Source: Owenia fusiformis (taxonomy: Eukaryota > Annelida > Polychaeta > Sabellida > Oweniidae). From it: 64,000 bases of DNA. The stretch spans positions 15,492,181-15,556,180 of the forward strand of contig CAIIXF020000010.1 in assembly GCA_903813345.2 (NCBI GenBank). The letters are read 5' to 3'. A model generated the notes under the pieces. It searched no databases. It was not told the origin of the DNA and saw only the letters and a program-made list of their open reading frames with translations. Below, in pieces: positions 12,901 through 27,900 of the stretch (the stretch's first letter is position 1; each line of letters begins with the position of its first letter). The translations under genes and the position numbers were made by a program.

Positions 12901-15900
12901 GGTTACCACTATCCCATGGCGCCGGGTTCGATTCCCGGTTCAGACAAGTTTGTTTGTGCATTATGTAATTCTAGGTGTTTGACTGAGTGGTTCACGACTC
13001 GTATAAAAGGCTGTGGTGTGTACTTGTATGTCTGTGTAATTTTGTGCACACAAAAGAACACAGGGCTCCTCCAAGGAGGGGTTTCTGGCTCTGTCTTCGA
13101 GTGTAAAATGCGTAAAATACGGAATATACCAATGAGGTATTGCTCGCCAAATATGGTGGTAACCAAGATATGATAATAATAAACCAAGTAAAAAAACCTT
13201 GTTTCATTGGAGAGTAATCTTATTTCTAATATTCCAAAAGTAGCATGTTAAAGCTAAAAATCAACCTGCTGCTATTATTATATTACTAGATGTGAATATA
13301 CTTTTGGGTCTCATAACCCTTTGGTCTTTTTTTGATTCCGTATTGAAATCCACAACCAAGTTAATCTTCAACATACAAATACTAATAAAGAACTTTCAAT
13401 AACTCAGATGCGAGTACGTAGTTACCAGTTTCACCACCAGATGGCTCGTTTGGGTCAGATAGCTTGGCGGGTATAGTAGAAAGTTCCCTTTAACTTGATA
13501 TTCATCTGTTTTAGTGGTTTAACTTTCACATCACCCTTATGCCAGTAAAAATGTTATCTGTCCAATACAAGAAAAGATATTAAACTTTTTGTGATTTTAT
13601 AACATGGGGCCTATGGGGAATCTCCCAATCACACCACATTTTCAAAAAAAAAAATTTTTTCAAGGTTGATAAACAATTGTTTTATGAAGTTTCTAGCGAA
13701 CATGTTGTCATTTGGTGTTAGTTTGAGATAGTTATCATGCAATAACGCTATTAAAGCAACAGGGTCCAGGATAGCCTATTGATATTATGAATGATAACCC
13801 TCATTTGAAAGATTTGGTAAACAGATAAGATCAATAGTTGCGTCAAAAGTATACCCTCACTCGGTTGATGGTGGCTATCGGACTTCTCAGCATTTGGCAA
13901 TAAAATCTATTCAAATGCTCATTGGGTAATCATTATTTCAGCTGACGGTACCATCAGCTTGGACATAACGAATGCACACTTAATTTTGAATATTAAATGA
14001 CATAATCAAGATTATATCTACTTTCATCAAGGCTATTGAGATTGAAAATATTAGCAAGAAATAAATATAAAGTTAAATAGATGGCAGCTGCTGTCATAGC
14101 AGTTGATAGTCTCTGTTGTTTGTTTGTCTTTTAGGGTTCCAAGTGGAGCATGATCGTCATGATAGGGTTAAGCAGAAAATGGCCTTGCAATAAGAAATCA
14201 CTGAGACTGAGCCCTTCTTAATTAAATAAGTATTGACAAAATTATTGTTAGAACAGAATTCAAAACAAAATTTAGTTTATACTGATCAAAAAAGAGGCAC
14301 TGTATCTTATCTTCATTTTTGGTACTTCTTGGGAAGGTTTGATTCATGTATTTTTATTATTTTTATTGAAAAATTCATTTTATATTAAAAATGAAATTAA
14401 TGGTTGTAATTAATCAAAAATGTAGATCAGATTAAAAACCATTAACTTAGTCTTGGTACAAGTTAGTATGTTGTGTTGGTGAACTAGATAGGGGAGGGGG
14501 GGGGTCTGTAGTTTTGAAGCAGGAGTACCAGTGATTGAACATTTCTGGGTCATGAATATGATTAATACTTGATCCTTGCTGTCTGCTCACTTTGAGATCT
14601 TAGATTATATAAAGAAGGAATGTTTGCAAATAAATTCATTTTAAACGCATGAATCAACATATTAACATAACAAGGAAAAAGCACATCAAGTACATGTACA
14701 AAAGACCTACAAACCATTGTTAATGATGTAAAGAAAACTGCAGTGAATGTTTTACAGTATTCAATGGGCAAATGCCTCATATATTTTAATGAAGGCACGA
14801 TGCTGACATTTCTAACATCTTGTAAGCTTTCTAGTTAATTAATGGCCAATCTAGACACGTCTGTAAGTGACCATTTATTTCCATTATAAATCGGCAGTGT
14901 AAATATAGATCGTTCAATGTTATTGAATCAAATTAAAATATGATGGTATTTTGCATGTTTGTTGAATTCAAAAGCATGTTCCTGACTTTTTGATATAAAA
15001 GAAACCGTACATAATTGATTATTAAAATACCTGCTACTTAAGTACTAATTATAATAAATCCATTTTTCTTTTTTGAATTTTATTTTAAAAATTCACCAGC
15101 CTAATAAAAAATCGACACAAACAAAAGAATAAAAAAGCTATCTAAAGTATGATCATGAAATATTGAAAGTGAAAAAAGTGAAAAATTACAAGATTTTTTA
15201 ATTAAAGATGCTAGAATGTATAATATCTGAGAGATCGTATTGTACATCTAGGCTAGTGTATCACTACTGTAACGCATCACTGGTTCTATTGTCCCGTTAA
15301 TTGTTTTCAGTTGTTCGTTATCCATCATGAAGCTGTTCATGTCACTGTTCAGATCTACTACATAGCGCAACAACCGTATTTCGGAAACAAGTTTGCCGCT
15401 CAATAGCACCATACTCTGATGTATCACTGAATAATGTGGATAATAACGCGAGCATTAATTGCAACCGTGTACACTTTATTAGGCAAGGGATTCCTTTATG
15501 GGACTTTAATGCTATAACACATCCACACACAATGCAAATATAAAGCCCCAAATAGGAAATCTAGCAATAAAGATTTACACGAACTCTATTAATTTAGAAT
15601 TATTGCAATGCGAAAGAATCAGATCTAGAACTTAATTCTTAGATTTGCGCCACTAATTGGTGAAGCATGCACCTTAAATCAGGACAAATGGATTTAGAGA
15701 CGGTGATTTCTTAGTCTCTGGACTATCAATTATAATACTGAAACATTACCAACTATTTGTTGTTTTAATTAATAATTTGGATATAGTGTTTATTTTTATT
15801 ATTTATTCTGTCTTGGATATCATATTTTCCGAAAGGTTTTTGATTATGATATAATTATTTCATTTGGTATCTTTAATCCAAGAAAGAAGCTTTGTTCCTA

Positions 15901-18900
15901 TAGAATATTAATTTGTAATGTACACACCCCATTGAAAGTTTATTTTATGACACTAATGCTCTCATTAAAATAGTCTTGATTAATCCACCTGTAATAACTC
16001 CCCCATCCTCCTCAAATGTATACAAAGATAGAGAAATACTATAGAAAGAGAAACCAGAGATTCATAATTCTCAGATTGTATTTATTTTTTGAAAGACATA
16101 AATGTAGAAATCAAATTTTCCTTATTAGAATCTTTAGATTAATTTGGAGAAAGTTTTTTGTTGTAATTGCACGAAACTATTTTAATTCAGCAATAATTGT
16201 TCTACATCTTACATGGCAACAAATCACTTTTCATTCTTAAATTTTAAAATGTTACTTAAATTTTTCATAATCAGTTCGTTCCAGTTTTCTCTGACTTGCA
16301 CCACTTAAAGGTGTCGTTTCTGGGTGTCAGAAATGACCAAAAATTTCTACTGGGAAAATCAAACAACTTTGACATATTCTTTACCCTGCAATTTAACAAT
16401 CAAAACAAGTATACATACATATTTAAGCAGATATTGCACAAATTCATAAAAATCTTTTTGATCGATAAAATCATCAATTATAAAACTGGAAGTGTGTTCT
16501 CTTAGGTCTGTCAGAAAATATTTTGATTATTTCGAATTTTGCCGTGGATTCAATTTTAAATGCTTCTTAATGATCTTCAAATGCTTACTATGATTTCTAT
16601 ATAATATTTTGACTTCCACGTTTCCATAAAAGGAACATTATCACCGGCCCCATTTACTCGACTCATCAATCTACTTCTAGTCTCTTGAAAAAATCTTAAT
16701 TATAAAATTTATATAGAACTTTTAAAATCCTCAGTCTAAACATGGTTATTTAAAGGTTCAAACATCGACTTTGAATGGACCTTCATGCATAATTCGAAAA
16801 AAGAATCATCGGAGAAGGTTTTAAACCATGAAATGGACTCTAAAGCCAGAAAACATCATTTTGAACCATTTTATCGGCTCTGAAGCCTAATGTACCTTTA
16901 ATGTACATGTATACAATAATACGTTTTGAACTCTTGCATACTCCCACTGGGGTTATATTCCCCAAGAATATATCAGAGTATACTCATTAATGGTGCTTCT
17001 ATTCAACTTGTGATTTGTTGAGATATAAACTTTTGATGAAGCACCATTTGAAAAGTTAACATTTATAGGTGCAATTATTTGAATAATTATATATCTTCAT
17101 TATATGTCAACATTATAATGAAATTAATCAATGAATTCCCGTCTAACAAAAGCAAACACAACAAAACTATGAATATTTATTTCTTATTCAGTTATTTACA
17201 AAGAATATTATATCATATTTTAGTACAGTATTTCTGAAAATACAAGTACATTATATCTGGTGCCCCTGATCTGATGGCAATTTATTTATATTCTTGCGCT
17301 ACCTGTATGGTGAATGCCCATAAGTGGACCCTCGGGGACTGGAGTTTATTGTTAATGGTGATTATCTTCCCGTTGTAGCCCTTCCCTTTATTAATCATCC
17401 CCAGTCATATAATAGACACATCAACCATTTAAACCATTAACACATTGTTTTGGACAACAAAAAGATTGTATGCTATAGCGATGTGGTAATTATCAATTGG
17501 TGCCATAGTTGAGTTTGAATTGACACTTCTACAATTGTAAAGTATTATCTAATTGCTATTGAGAAACATTGATCGTTAGCATTCTTTTTTGAAGAATACT
17601 CATTTCAGATACTTATTGATCATATTGTATAACACACATATTTGTCAACAATTAATTTGTCATTGACAATTTTATTTTGTTTTGTTTAACTTGCTAGACA
17701 TAAGTTCTCATTAAAATCACCATGCCTCAATTTCTTGAAAGTTATTGTTATATTCTAGGATATGTCTTCTGTCCTCTTGATTAAATGGGTCCATGTTAAA
17801 CAATTCCATGAAATATACTTATTTAGTGGGATACTTTCCTTTTTTATTTTATTATTATTATTATTCATATTCTATAAATATTTGAATTTTTATGTTAGCA
17901 CAGATCAGAATATAATTCAGACTGTTTCCTTCACTTCGACAGTAAGTTCCAGTGAGTCATGGAAAAGTTTTAAAGGTAGACAAATATATCCTGTTTTTTA
18001 GGTGTTAGAAGCAGCTTCATGGTGTATGACAGTGAATTCAGATGCAATTTGTCTTTTACAAGGAAAGTTAATTCCCATTTCTATAGTTTAATAAACATAA
18101 TGCAAGCGATCTACATACACAATGAATAAAAACAATATCTCACCGAGTGAACTCCCCGACTTGACGAGTATCAATCAAGCCACAATTGGAAAAATGTTCC
18201 GCTAATCTTTATTCAATTATAGTTACAATGATCGAATCCTTTAGGTTGACATGGAGATTAAATTTTTGTTATTGTTTCATAGAAATCGTATTCCTCTGAG
18301 AGGGATTACCTAGTCTCTTGTGAAGATATAATATTTTCTAATACAGACTGGGATTTTGTCATATAATCAAAAGAATCATGCTTTTCAACTTTTCATACCT
18401 TGCTGTACGAATTTCAAAATCTTATATATCTTCTGAAATTCTGACTCGTTAGGTTGATTTCAATGTGTTTGATAATTTCATATTTTCTGCAAGATCCTAG
18501 CCTGTCATAAGGACTATAGACTCTGCGATAGATTACTCAACCACATTTTACTAGTGGTTGCGACCGGTTCAACCACCAGTTCACCTCATCCCTTTGTTGC
18601 ATTCAAAACACAATCAGATACAAAGTGGATGTGGATTTTTTCAATTCCCTTCAATTTTCTAAATTAATTCATGATCATGACATAGTCAGTTAACGATAAT
18701 CTGTTTTATTAATATATCTTGATTTAGTCAAAGTAAGGACTGAGGCAAATATCCATGTATTTTCATGGCAGATTTATTAGAGATGATCATGTAATAATGA
18801 ACGTGCAAAGTTGTTCTTCAGTTGATATATCTCCTTAAATTAAATACATACGACCATGAGTGTTAAAATGAGTATACAGCTACAGATGAGTATTACTCGA

Positions 18901-21900
18901 GCGAGTGTTTGTCAGTATGAGTTAGGTTGAACTGTTTTATCCATTCTCAATGAGCCATGCAAATACCAAATTGGTCACAAAATTTTGTGGCTTGTGATGT
19001 AAGATTCAGTTTTGTATGCCTATATATGTTTTACACTCTTTTTTAAATGACTGATTTGAAACTTGGAATGATATGAAAACATGATTGCTCATCAAAAACA
19101 GGTGAGGAAACTTGACACTAGCAATGATGAATAAGAGGGATTCAAATGACACACATATAAAGTGTCCAACCTGGTGACACACATTAAAAGTGTCATATAT
19201 CAAGAAATGTTAGAAAATCAATGAACAAATAGAAAACAGAAAAAGGAGTATATCCTCTTAGGATTAGATAATAAAACTTATTCAATGATGGTGCAAATTC
19301 TATTGATCTGATTGGCCCATATTACATAAATAAATCCCGTATTTATTTTCATACTTTGGGATACAGAATATTTGTTGTACTCTGACATCACTATACCCCA
19401 CACCTTGGCATCCAAGTCATCATTTTCTGCTGAAAATGAATGTCATTGAATGAAAATCTATATCTATTATTCTGTAAAGAAGGATAGTCTTGTATGATCC
19501 AGATCTTTTATATATATTTTCATGCCATATTAAAGGGGGGGGAGTTGTTTAATTGCTGTCGTTAAAATGTTATCTCTATGATTTCAAATAAAATACAGAA
19601 AATCGTTGTGCTGTATAAAAAATGGCCTTAAAGTCACCATTACTGTAATGTTGTTTTCCCAATAGAACCATTTACAGCTGATAAACAAATTATTTTCCAG
19701 CATGCCAATAAAAACCCTATAATAAATTTTTTTCCATATTTTACAAAAAATACTTTTAATATACCTATGGATGATCATTATCATTATAAAAAATGCATCC
19801 TAATAGTTTATCCAGCTAGTTGGACATCAAAGTACTTTTATTGAACACATGTCCTGTCGATTAAGCGTTATTTGACATGGATGTTTACAAAAAGCTTTCT
19901 TTATCTGATACATATGAATTTTAATTTGGAAAAAACTTTTATATGCACCTTTGGGATTCAATAGCAGCCAGGTCAGATTCCTGATTCATTGTCTGTACAT
20001 GATGACATTAGATTCTATAAATCAATTACATAGAGTGATTTACAACATACTAAAGCATTAGAGGCAAAAAATCGTTCAGTTTTTTAGTTGGGTTCAGGGT
20101 TTGAACATTGGAACACAAATCAAATAATTTAATGTGATTTATATTCTATCTCAGTATTATGTACAAGTAGAGTGGTTTGAACTTCAGTCTGATGTACTTC
20201 ATTTTTTAATCAAATTCAGTCACATATTCCAGTTTTCCAAATTTTGCACCATTTTTCTCTGGGAGAATGTTATATTTCTGTATTTGATTCTGCAAGCATT
20301 GTTCATAATCTTTTTTAACTTTAGAAAATTGGCCTAATCTGTAAAAATTTTTGTAAATATTTTGAGAAATGTATGAATTGATCAATAGAGCTGAAAGTTG
20401 GGATTTTGAGGGAAATTGCTCCAGTGTGCCTCATAATTTGAAAATCACAGAAACAAAAAGCGCATGTTTTCAAGCATGATAATTTTGCTGTGACACAAGA
20501 ACAGAATTTTGGAATATTTAAATTCAGCGTTAAGTTTGATTCAGAGTTTGATCATTACGCAAATCATGGCTAATGCATTTGAATTACTTTCCTGCTTTCC
20601 CTGAGGCAAACAAATCCATGAATTAATTTTGTACCATTTCAACTATAAATAAATCATGCTTGTTAGTCAATTCCTCCCTTTTCCCCTCCCATGGATTCTA
20701 CCATGTTTCCATCTAAACCAGTGAGGTAATAACTGATTCACATGAGGCACTAAAACGCATGATAATGAGAACACTCTCAGACTCTGGATCATACATATTT
20801 ATTCTTAAAAGCTTCTCCGGGAGAGTATCAAAACTAATGTACATTCAGGTGAAGATACTGCTCACTAATAAACATCAGATATAAAAACAGAGGTTAATTT
20901 CCGATTTTATTGATATTTTATGTTTCTCGTAATGAGCTCAAGTTATAATTCAAATTACCCATAGCCAATAAATATCTAGTTTGCGCAGTGGTTGATGTTC
21001 AGAGTATGGCAGTTGTTGCTTGGTGGTCAGTGTCTGTAACAAATGGCAGGTGGTGACATTTTGCATTTTAATGCCTTGTTTTGTCTTTGGAATCAGAGGA
21101 GTCCATGTTGTCTTAAATTTACACATACTTAAATTAGAATTTAGGTCAGTTTACCTTCTATATATTTATTATTATTAAGTAAAAGTAATAATACAATTTT
21201 TTAATACTTTTGAAATTCTATTACACCAAAATGTCAAAATTATTTTGAAATTATTCGTTAAAAAGTCATTATTAGGTTATGCATAGGTTATATTTCATTC
21301 TACTATGTGTGGAAAAAATCAATTCGAGAAGTTAGGAAAAAAGTATAGTCTACAATATCAATTATATGCAGATATCAAATAACACATTGTACTTGAGAAT
21401 CTTAATCCTCCTAATCTATGAAAACAAACTAACAGTTTAAAATAACATTGAAAAAATACTGTATTTTAATTGGAGAGTTTTTATAATTTTTTATCTATAC
21501 AGCAATTATATATTTTTTAGTTTGATATTAATTGGCTTATGGTCTGTGTTGCAGGAACGGTTTAATTTGAAGAACATAATAGACGCTCCACAGGACAAAC
21601 CTGATCCACAAGTCGTGCTGGAAAAAGAGAGACAGAAAGCGTTGAAAAAACGCTGTAAAAAACTGCGGCAACGTATGACGCTAAGGTATGACGTGGTGAC
21701 AGTTTTATGTGCGGAATATGTCCTTTGCAACTATAACACGATACCACTGCACACTTTTGTTGTAAAAAATTATTTCGCTTATCGACAGTTATGTACTTCA
21801 TGTTGCATTAAGGTATCGAATTTACTGATAAAATGTAATTCAATACATGCATCTGTGTCATATTTATATACAAGATGATTTTGCAGTATCATAAAGTACA

Positions 21901-24900
21901 CTGTATGTAAATAAGAGAAATACTTGAGACAATTATCTGGACATGAATAATGACAAATACTTCATTCTTGTCAAGAATTTGTACCAGAGACTGTTCTTCT
22001 CAAAGATGTTCTTAGTTCAAACTAAAATAGAGCAAGATATCATATTTTTACTACGAAGACGTGATGACAGATTGTTATGTAGGCAAAATGTTTTGTCAAC
22101 TGTGCAGTGTATGTAACAGATTGTTCCACTTTTGTAACAATTTTCAATAACTATATGCATGGGCTTTCTCTTGAAAGTTCATGCTATTCGCAATAACCTG
22201 GTGGTGACATGAATTTTCAAGTGGGTACAAATCTCAAGTGGGCGTAGCAGCCCCCTTGCTTGTTTTTGAGAAATCACTGTCCACATATATCTTGCCCCAT
22301 CTTGTCAGGACTGCGTCAAATGTGTACTCTGTAAACAGATTGTACCTAACTATAGCGTATTAGCACTCACACAGATACCTAGTTATAGTGTATGATCACA
22401 CACACCTAGGTATAGTGTATTACGAAGGTAAATGTAGCTAATATAGGCAGAAGACAAAGCCTCGTAATTAATCACATTAAACATGTGATCCCTCACTCAT
22501 TTCCTCCCTATCAATTTCAATCTGTGTTACGCTAGAATTTAATTTGTTAGCATGAGCTTTCAAAATTACTGTGGACATCTCCACCGGGAAGGTCCATCAC
22601 AGCAAATTTGCCATCGGCGCGAGACAAGGCATTGCGGAGAATTGTATTATCTTGTGGATATTAACAGTATACTGTGCTCGTTGATGCTATTAGAGCATAA
22701 TTACTGACTAATGTTTTTGTTCGACAAGCTTTAATGCAATAAGAACCATGTAAATGTGGATTGGAAATTCGTCAAGGGGCTAATTCCTGAGATATTGAGC
22801 CGACATACAATTAGTTGAGTGCTCGATTCTTCCATGTGTCATTTCTATTGTACACCTATTAGTCTTTGTTTAGATAATAGACATTTTTAAAAGATACAAT
22901 TTTCTATGTGTGAATATTTGAAGAGGGTCTTTTATTGAAAAGAGGAAATGAAGTTGCTTTAAACTGATATATCATTTATTCAATGATTATTGTTATCTTC
23001 AGGAATAGATACCTGTATAAAGTACAAAAAAACACAGTCTTCAAACCTCTAAAATATTTCAGACTAGCCATTTTTCACTCCCATGCTCCTTTTATTTGAA
23101 AGATATTATTTAATATTTAGATATAAATCAATAAATAAGAATTATAGTGGCACCTTGAAGGGTGAGGATATGTCTTTTACATGTGGTATCCTTAGGTTTA
23201 CATATTGTGATATTTTCATTCATAATGTTTCTAGCAAAACTCCATGGTAATATATGTTTACATTTAGATATACAAGTACTTGATGTCACATTTTTATTTT
23301 CTAGGGGGCAGGAGTTTGAGAATTCTGTTCAAGCAAAGAAACAAACAATGGAGACGGAGAACAAAGCAAAGTAAGTTGTTTGTTTCTTGCAAAACATCAT
23401 TCCATAATTCACATTTTTATCTTTCTAATTAATGGAGCTCTCGGGTCCCTATCAGTTCCCATACATCTCATATTAAGGAAATATTGTCCCCAAAATGGAA
23501 GTGCTGAGAAAATGCATTATAAAGCTATAAGTCATATGCTGTGTTATTACTTAATGAAATAATAAACCTGGCATGTCATTAATATATGTCCCAGGTATCC
23601 TGATATCTGACAGAGGACAAATTACTGACACCCAACTATAAAACAGCAGATAAACTAGATGCATTATAGTTGCGTTCTGTTCAATTTTTCCAATTAAATC
23701 GGAGTTTCAGACTCTGGGAGGAGGAAGTTTCAATAGTTGTTAAAAATCTACCCCTGCTAGGGAGTAAAGTAATGCGAAAAGTTCCAACGCTAGTGTAATT
23801 GTTGGGAGGTACTGTGAATAACATATTTTTATGTTCTAAGGGAGATAGTGTTAGTGGCCGCTTAATGCTAAATGAATAAGTGCAGTTCTAATGGTGTGAC
23901 ATGGAGAGACAAATGAATGCCAGAAAATGCTAATAATCATATATGCAGATATTCTATACCCGGATATTAAGTACAATAACCTTTTTTGCCTGTCTCTCAT
24001 CTAATACAGTATTGGCTTCAGTACACAGGGGTTTCATTAGCAGCAGGCAACAGGCGATTTTCGCTGGTTGTTTTCACAAAATTGCCTCTTGTTTTGAGTG
24101 ACTTTTCAACTTTTCAATGTTAAATTTTTGATTTCAATTAATTTTGCCTGTTGTTTTCATTTATTAAATTAGCCTGTTGTGAGAAATTCAAGCGAAACTC
24201 CTGGTACAGTACTGTTGTGAGCTGCCATGGATATTTCCCAACTTTGAAAAGTTGATTTTCCTTATTTTTGATCCTTTAACCTCTAGACCACCTGGAGTGA
24301 TGAGATTTCTTGTCACCTCAGTAATGACCTTGAAACTCAGAGTGACGAGAAAATCCGTCACAAAAATTTTCACTAAAATTGCTCTTTTTGGAACAATTTT
24401 CATCCAATTTACACAAAAATTGTTTTAAAATGTGTAGAAATGATCTCTGTCTGTACTAAGTTGAGCATCTCACATTGTATAGGTTTTTAGTAAAATGTCA
24501 AAAGGTGCCAAAAATGAAAAATTCTCTGGTTTCAACCGATTTTTAGAGCCTGGCATTGAAGAGGTTAAAACATGAAGAAATACTGTTTGGTAGATTTGGC
24601 TGCATACAAGCTAATTTTACTTTTCATTCAAAGATTTTCATCAGTCTATGTAGTATCTGGTCACTTTATAGCTTGGCATGACATTGAACTAAATGACTAT
24701 ATAGTTTAGTTTTCAGTTTAAAAAATGTCAGTTAAAATAAATAAAAAATTAAAATATAATCATTTAGCTAAGAAATCATTATATTTGTTTATTAGTAGTT
24801 TTATAGGAGACAGATATTTTTTGTATTTGGCTTTTTTTCTTCCATTAAAAGACAGGTGTCCATTTTATATTTGTCCAGTCTCTACAAATTCTATCGGAAG

Positions 24901-27900
24901 TCCCTCATGGTCAATGAATTTCCCTCTCATTTAAAAATCCATTTCATCAAATCAGTGAATGGGAAATTTATAATTATGAGCATGATATATAGTCAAATCA
25001 AAATGAACTTATACTGCGAGTTTATCAGATGAATTAATTGCTGGCGTGCCACCAAATCGTTTAGAGAAATATATCTGTCTTGTTCATTACGCCCCCCTGA
25101 CCCCCAACACACTTCTGAATTTAGTGGTCGATTTATTTAGAGGCTGCCCTTGTAGGGGATATTTAAACCAGCCAAGCAAAAAATCATTTTTGTAATATCA
25201 GATTTGGAGGATTCTTTAATTGATTTGATTTTGAATTGACTTTTTAGATAAATACCCTGAGATGAAACAAGTGTGACAAAATGTATACATGTAAGACTGT
25301 AGTCATGGTAACACCATTGACATGTCAATATGTTTAAACTTTATTACTGTAGATGGAGCTGCAACAGTCACAAAATTCAGGGCTCCCAATACCAATTTTA
25401 ATAAATTCTCTAAACATAGCTCTCTCTAAATTCACAGATTTGTACATATTTTACGATAATTTGGCCTTCATGCATACAATTGATACATGTTGTTAATCAT
25501 TGAACCCATGACTGCCACTGTATTTTTGTGAGGGTTTGATAGAACTTTGGTAGCTTAATGGCTGTGGTCAGGGGTCTATTGAAATATATGCTATTGTTTA
25601 GCTTCCTTAATCACCAGGTGATTAAAATGTGATTTATGTGACACGGACATGAAGAAAGGATCAATAGTTCATCAGAAACAGTCAAATAATTGTCATAAAA
25701 GAATCCCAATATATATAAAATGGCAATAATTGTGTCATGCAGGATTGTAATTTGGAAACAGCGCTTGATGAGGAAATACACTTGATATGTTTTATTAGTG
25801 TTGCTACGGTTATTTGTGCTTTTGATTTGGATTATAGTTAATTTATGAGCCGGAATCGATGTCAAACTAATTTCAAAAACTCAAAAAGCAACAAGATATG
25901 ATTTTTTCATCTATATTTATGATCGTTCTAGCCTGTTAACTTAACATCAATACAAACAAATAAAAGGGTAGTACTTTTATTTGTACATGTTTGCTAATAA
26001 TCAACCTTACAACAGCAAGTGTGTCCCCCATTCCCTTTATAGCACAAGGTATATTTAAACAAGGGATGGGCAGGTGGAACAAGAGGTTTGGTGTCAATTC
26101 AATTACCATGGAAACTCCTGTATATGAAAGCATCATGATGATGGTAGGCTACCTGGATTTGGGCCATATTTCCAGCTAAACATACTGTCTTTGTCCTTTT
26201 AAAATTCCACATAGGTAACTTTGAGCAATTAAACAGTTGCTACATAACTATTGCAACAAAACTATTGCAACAAAACGATTGCACTTATTTTACACAACAA
26301 AATGTAAAACTCTGAAGTAAAGAGCCATCTATTTTTCTATTTCCAAAGCTCTTTCACTTGGCCTTTAACACCTAGATATCCTGTCGTATATTAAAATATA
26401 TTTTAGTGTACATAATCAAATATGGTCCACTATGTGGCATTAAAAGATATAATCCCATGCATTTCTCCCACTGTTTCCTTCCTTGTTGTCACCGCTCGTC
26501 TTGAAAGCCCATATATGGTTTGATTCATTCCGATGTGTCGTAAAATTGATTGTTGAAAGTTGCTTATAATTAAACCGTGTATAGGAAAGCCGTTTGCAAT
26601 TAAATGTGTTGAGGTGTGGTTTACCAGGGGTGGAGGTCGGGTAAGAATGCTTCAAGAGAAAATATGTCTCTTAATATCAGTTTGCTCATAGCCATCCATC
26701 TTAAAAGCCTGTGGGATAGTGATCGCATAATTCCATTCAATTGTATTGTGGTTTTATTTTGTTAATAATATTTTTTACATAAAGGTTTAATCCGTCTCTC
26801 TTATTTCATTGATTGATTGATTTTAATCAAAAAGTTTCAAAGAAACTACAATAAACTGAAATAATTTTAATTTCGTGTAAGATTAGACAATTCTGGGTGG
26901 TTTGGGTACCACCCTGTTAAATGAATTCCCACATATACAAGTAACAAATGATATCTCTTTTCATTAAATACAAGTGTGACCTATTCTATTTGTTTGAATA
27001 TCTTCAAAGAACATCAAAGAATATATCTACCTGAAAATAGCTTTTGTTGGCATGGCATGCTATAAAACCTGGAATAATTTTAACTCCTCAGTACAAAAGC
27101 TGGTCTTCCTAGAGGCCCAGTACAATTATTAAAAATATGTACAATTAATATAACACAATTAAATAGATATATAGGACAGTTGATATATTTGGTCTTTATT
27201 TTTTAATCAATATTTTTTATTAACAGGTTACTAAATCCTAATTTCACCTATTTTTATCAAAATATCTCAATATTTTAGCATTTCGGAAAGGTACAAACAG
27301 ATATTTTTGCAGGATGGCATGCAATTTTTAGATTTTTAACAGCATGCAACACCCAGATGCTTTAATGCTGGAGAGAGCACTATACTTGGTCACGATTCTT
27401 TATGGTCAAAACTTTGAGCTGGCGTCTTTTCCTTAACCTGAACCCGAGCTTCAAGATCATCTACTTTTCATTTTATGAATTTTTAGTGAGTAATAAATGT
27501 GAATTTTAATCTAATAAAAGATGATACTCCTTTAAAGATCAACTAAGATTTAAAATCACAGTATTAAACTCAGTTTAGTAGCAACAACTAAATGCATTTG
27601 TAATTAAATTAAAACCATAGTACAAAATGTTATGTTCTTCGTAATCCTACTTGCAGTCAGTCTGGTGCTTTATATATTTTGTGGTTAACCAAAATTGCAT
27701 CTTTTTCATTATTAAAACATGGTCATCTTTTTCCATGTCTGTCAGTTCAACAACATGGAAAAGTATGGAAATCTAAAATGTTGCAAACCCAAGGCCCAAT
27801 GTTGATTACATGATTGCTAATCGAACCTTATGATTTGCCAGGTTCGGGGCACATTTTGATATTTCAAATTCCAGATATCTGATCGACCTCCCTAGTACAT

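Larger units (their letters stand above)
12638..21554 (+). other. intron 15, 8.9 kb
   Basis: Very AT-rich. It holds a tRNA-derived SINE (12868-13190), a G-run at 14492-14502, a copy of a TTATTCAATGATGG repeat at 19276-19395 and a copy of the AACAAATGGCAGG repeat at 20990-21082. No convincing gene; open frames up to 80 codons are chance. Confidence 0.7.

Noticed and set aside
12880-12951. Functional tRNA gene
   Set aside because: A and B boxes are present, but the acceptor-stem halves do not pair and the anticodon arm is poor; a SINE body follows.
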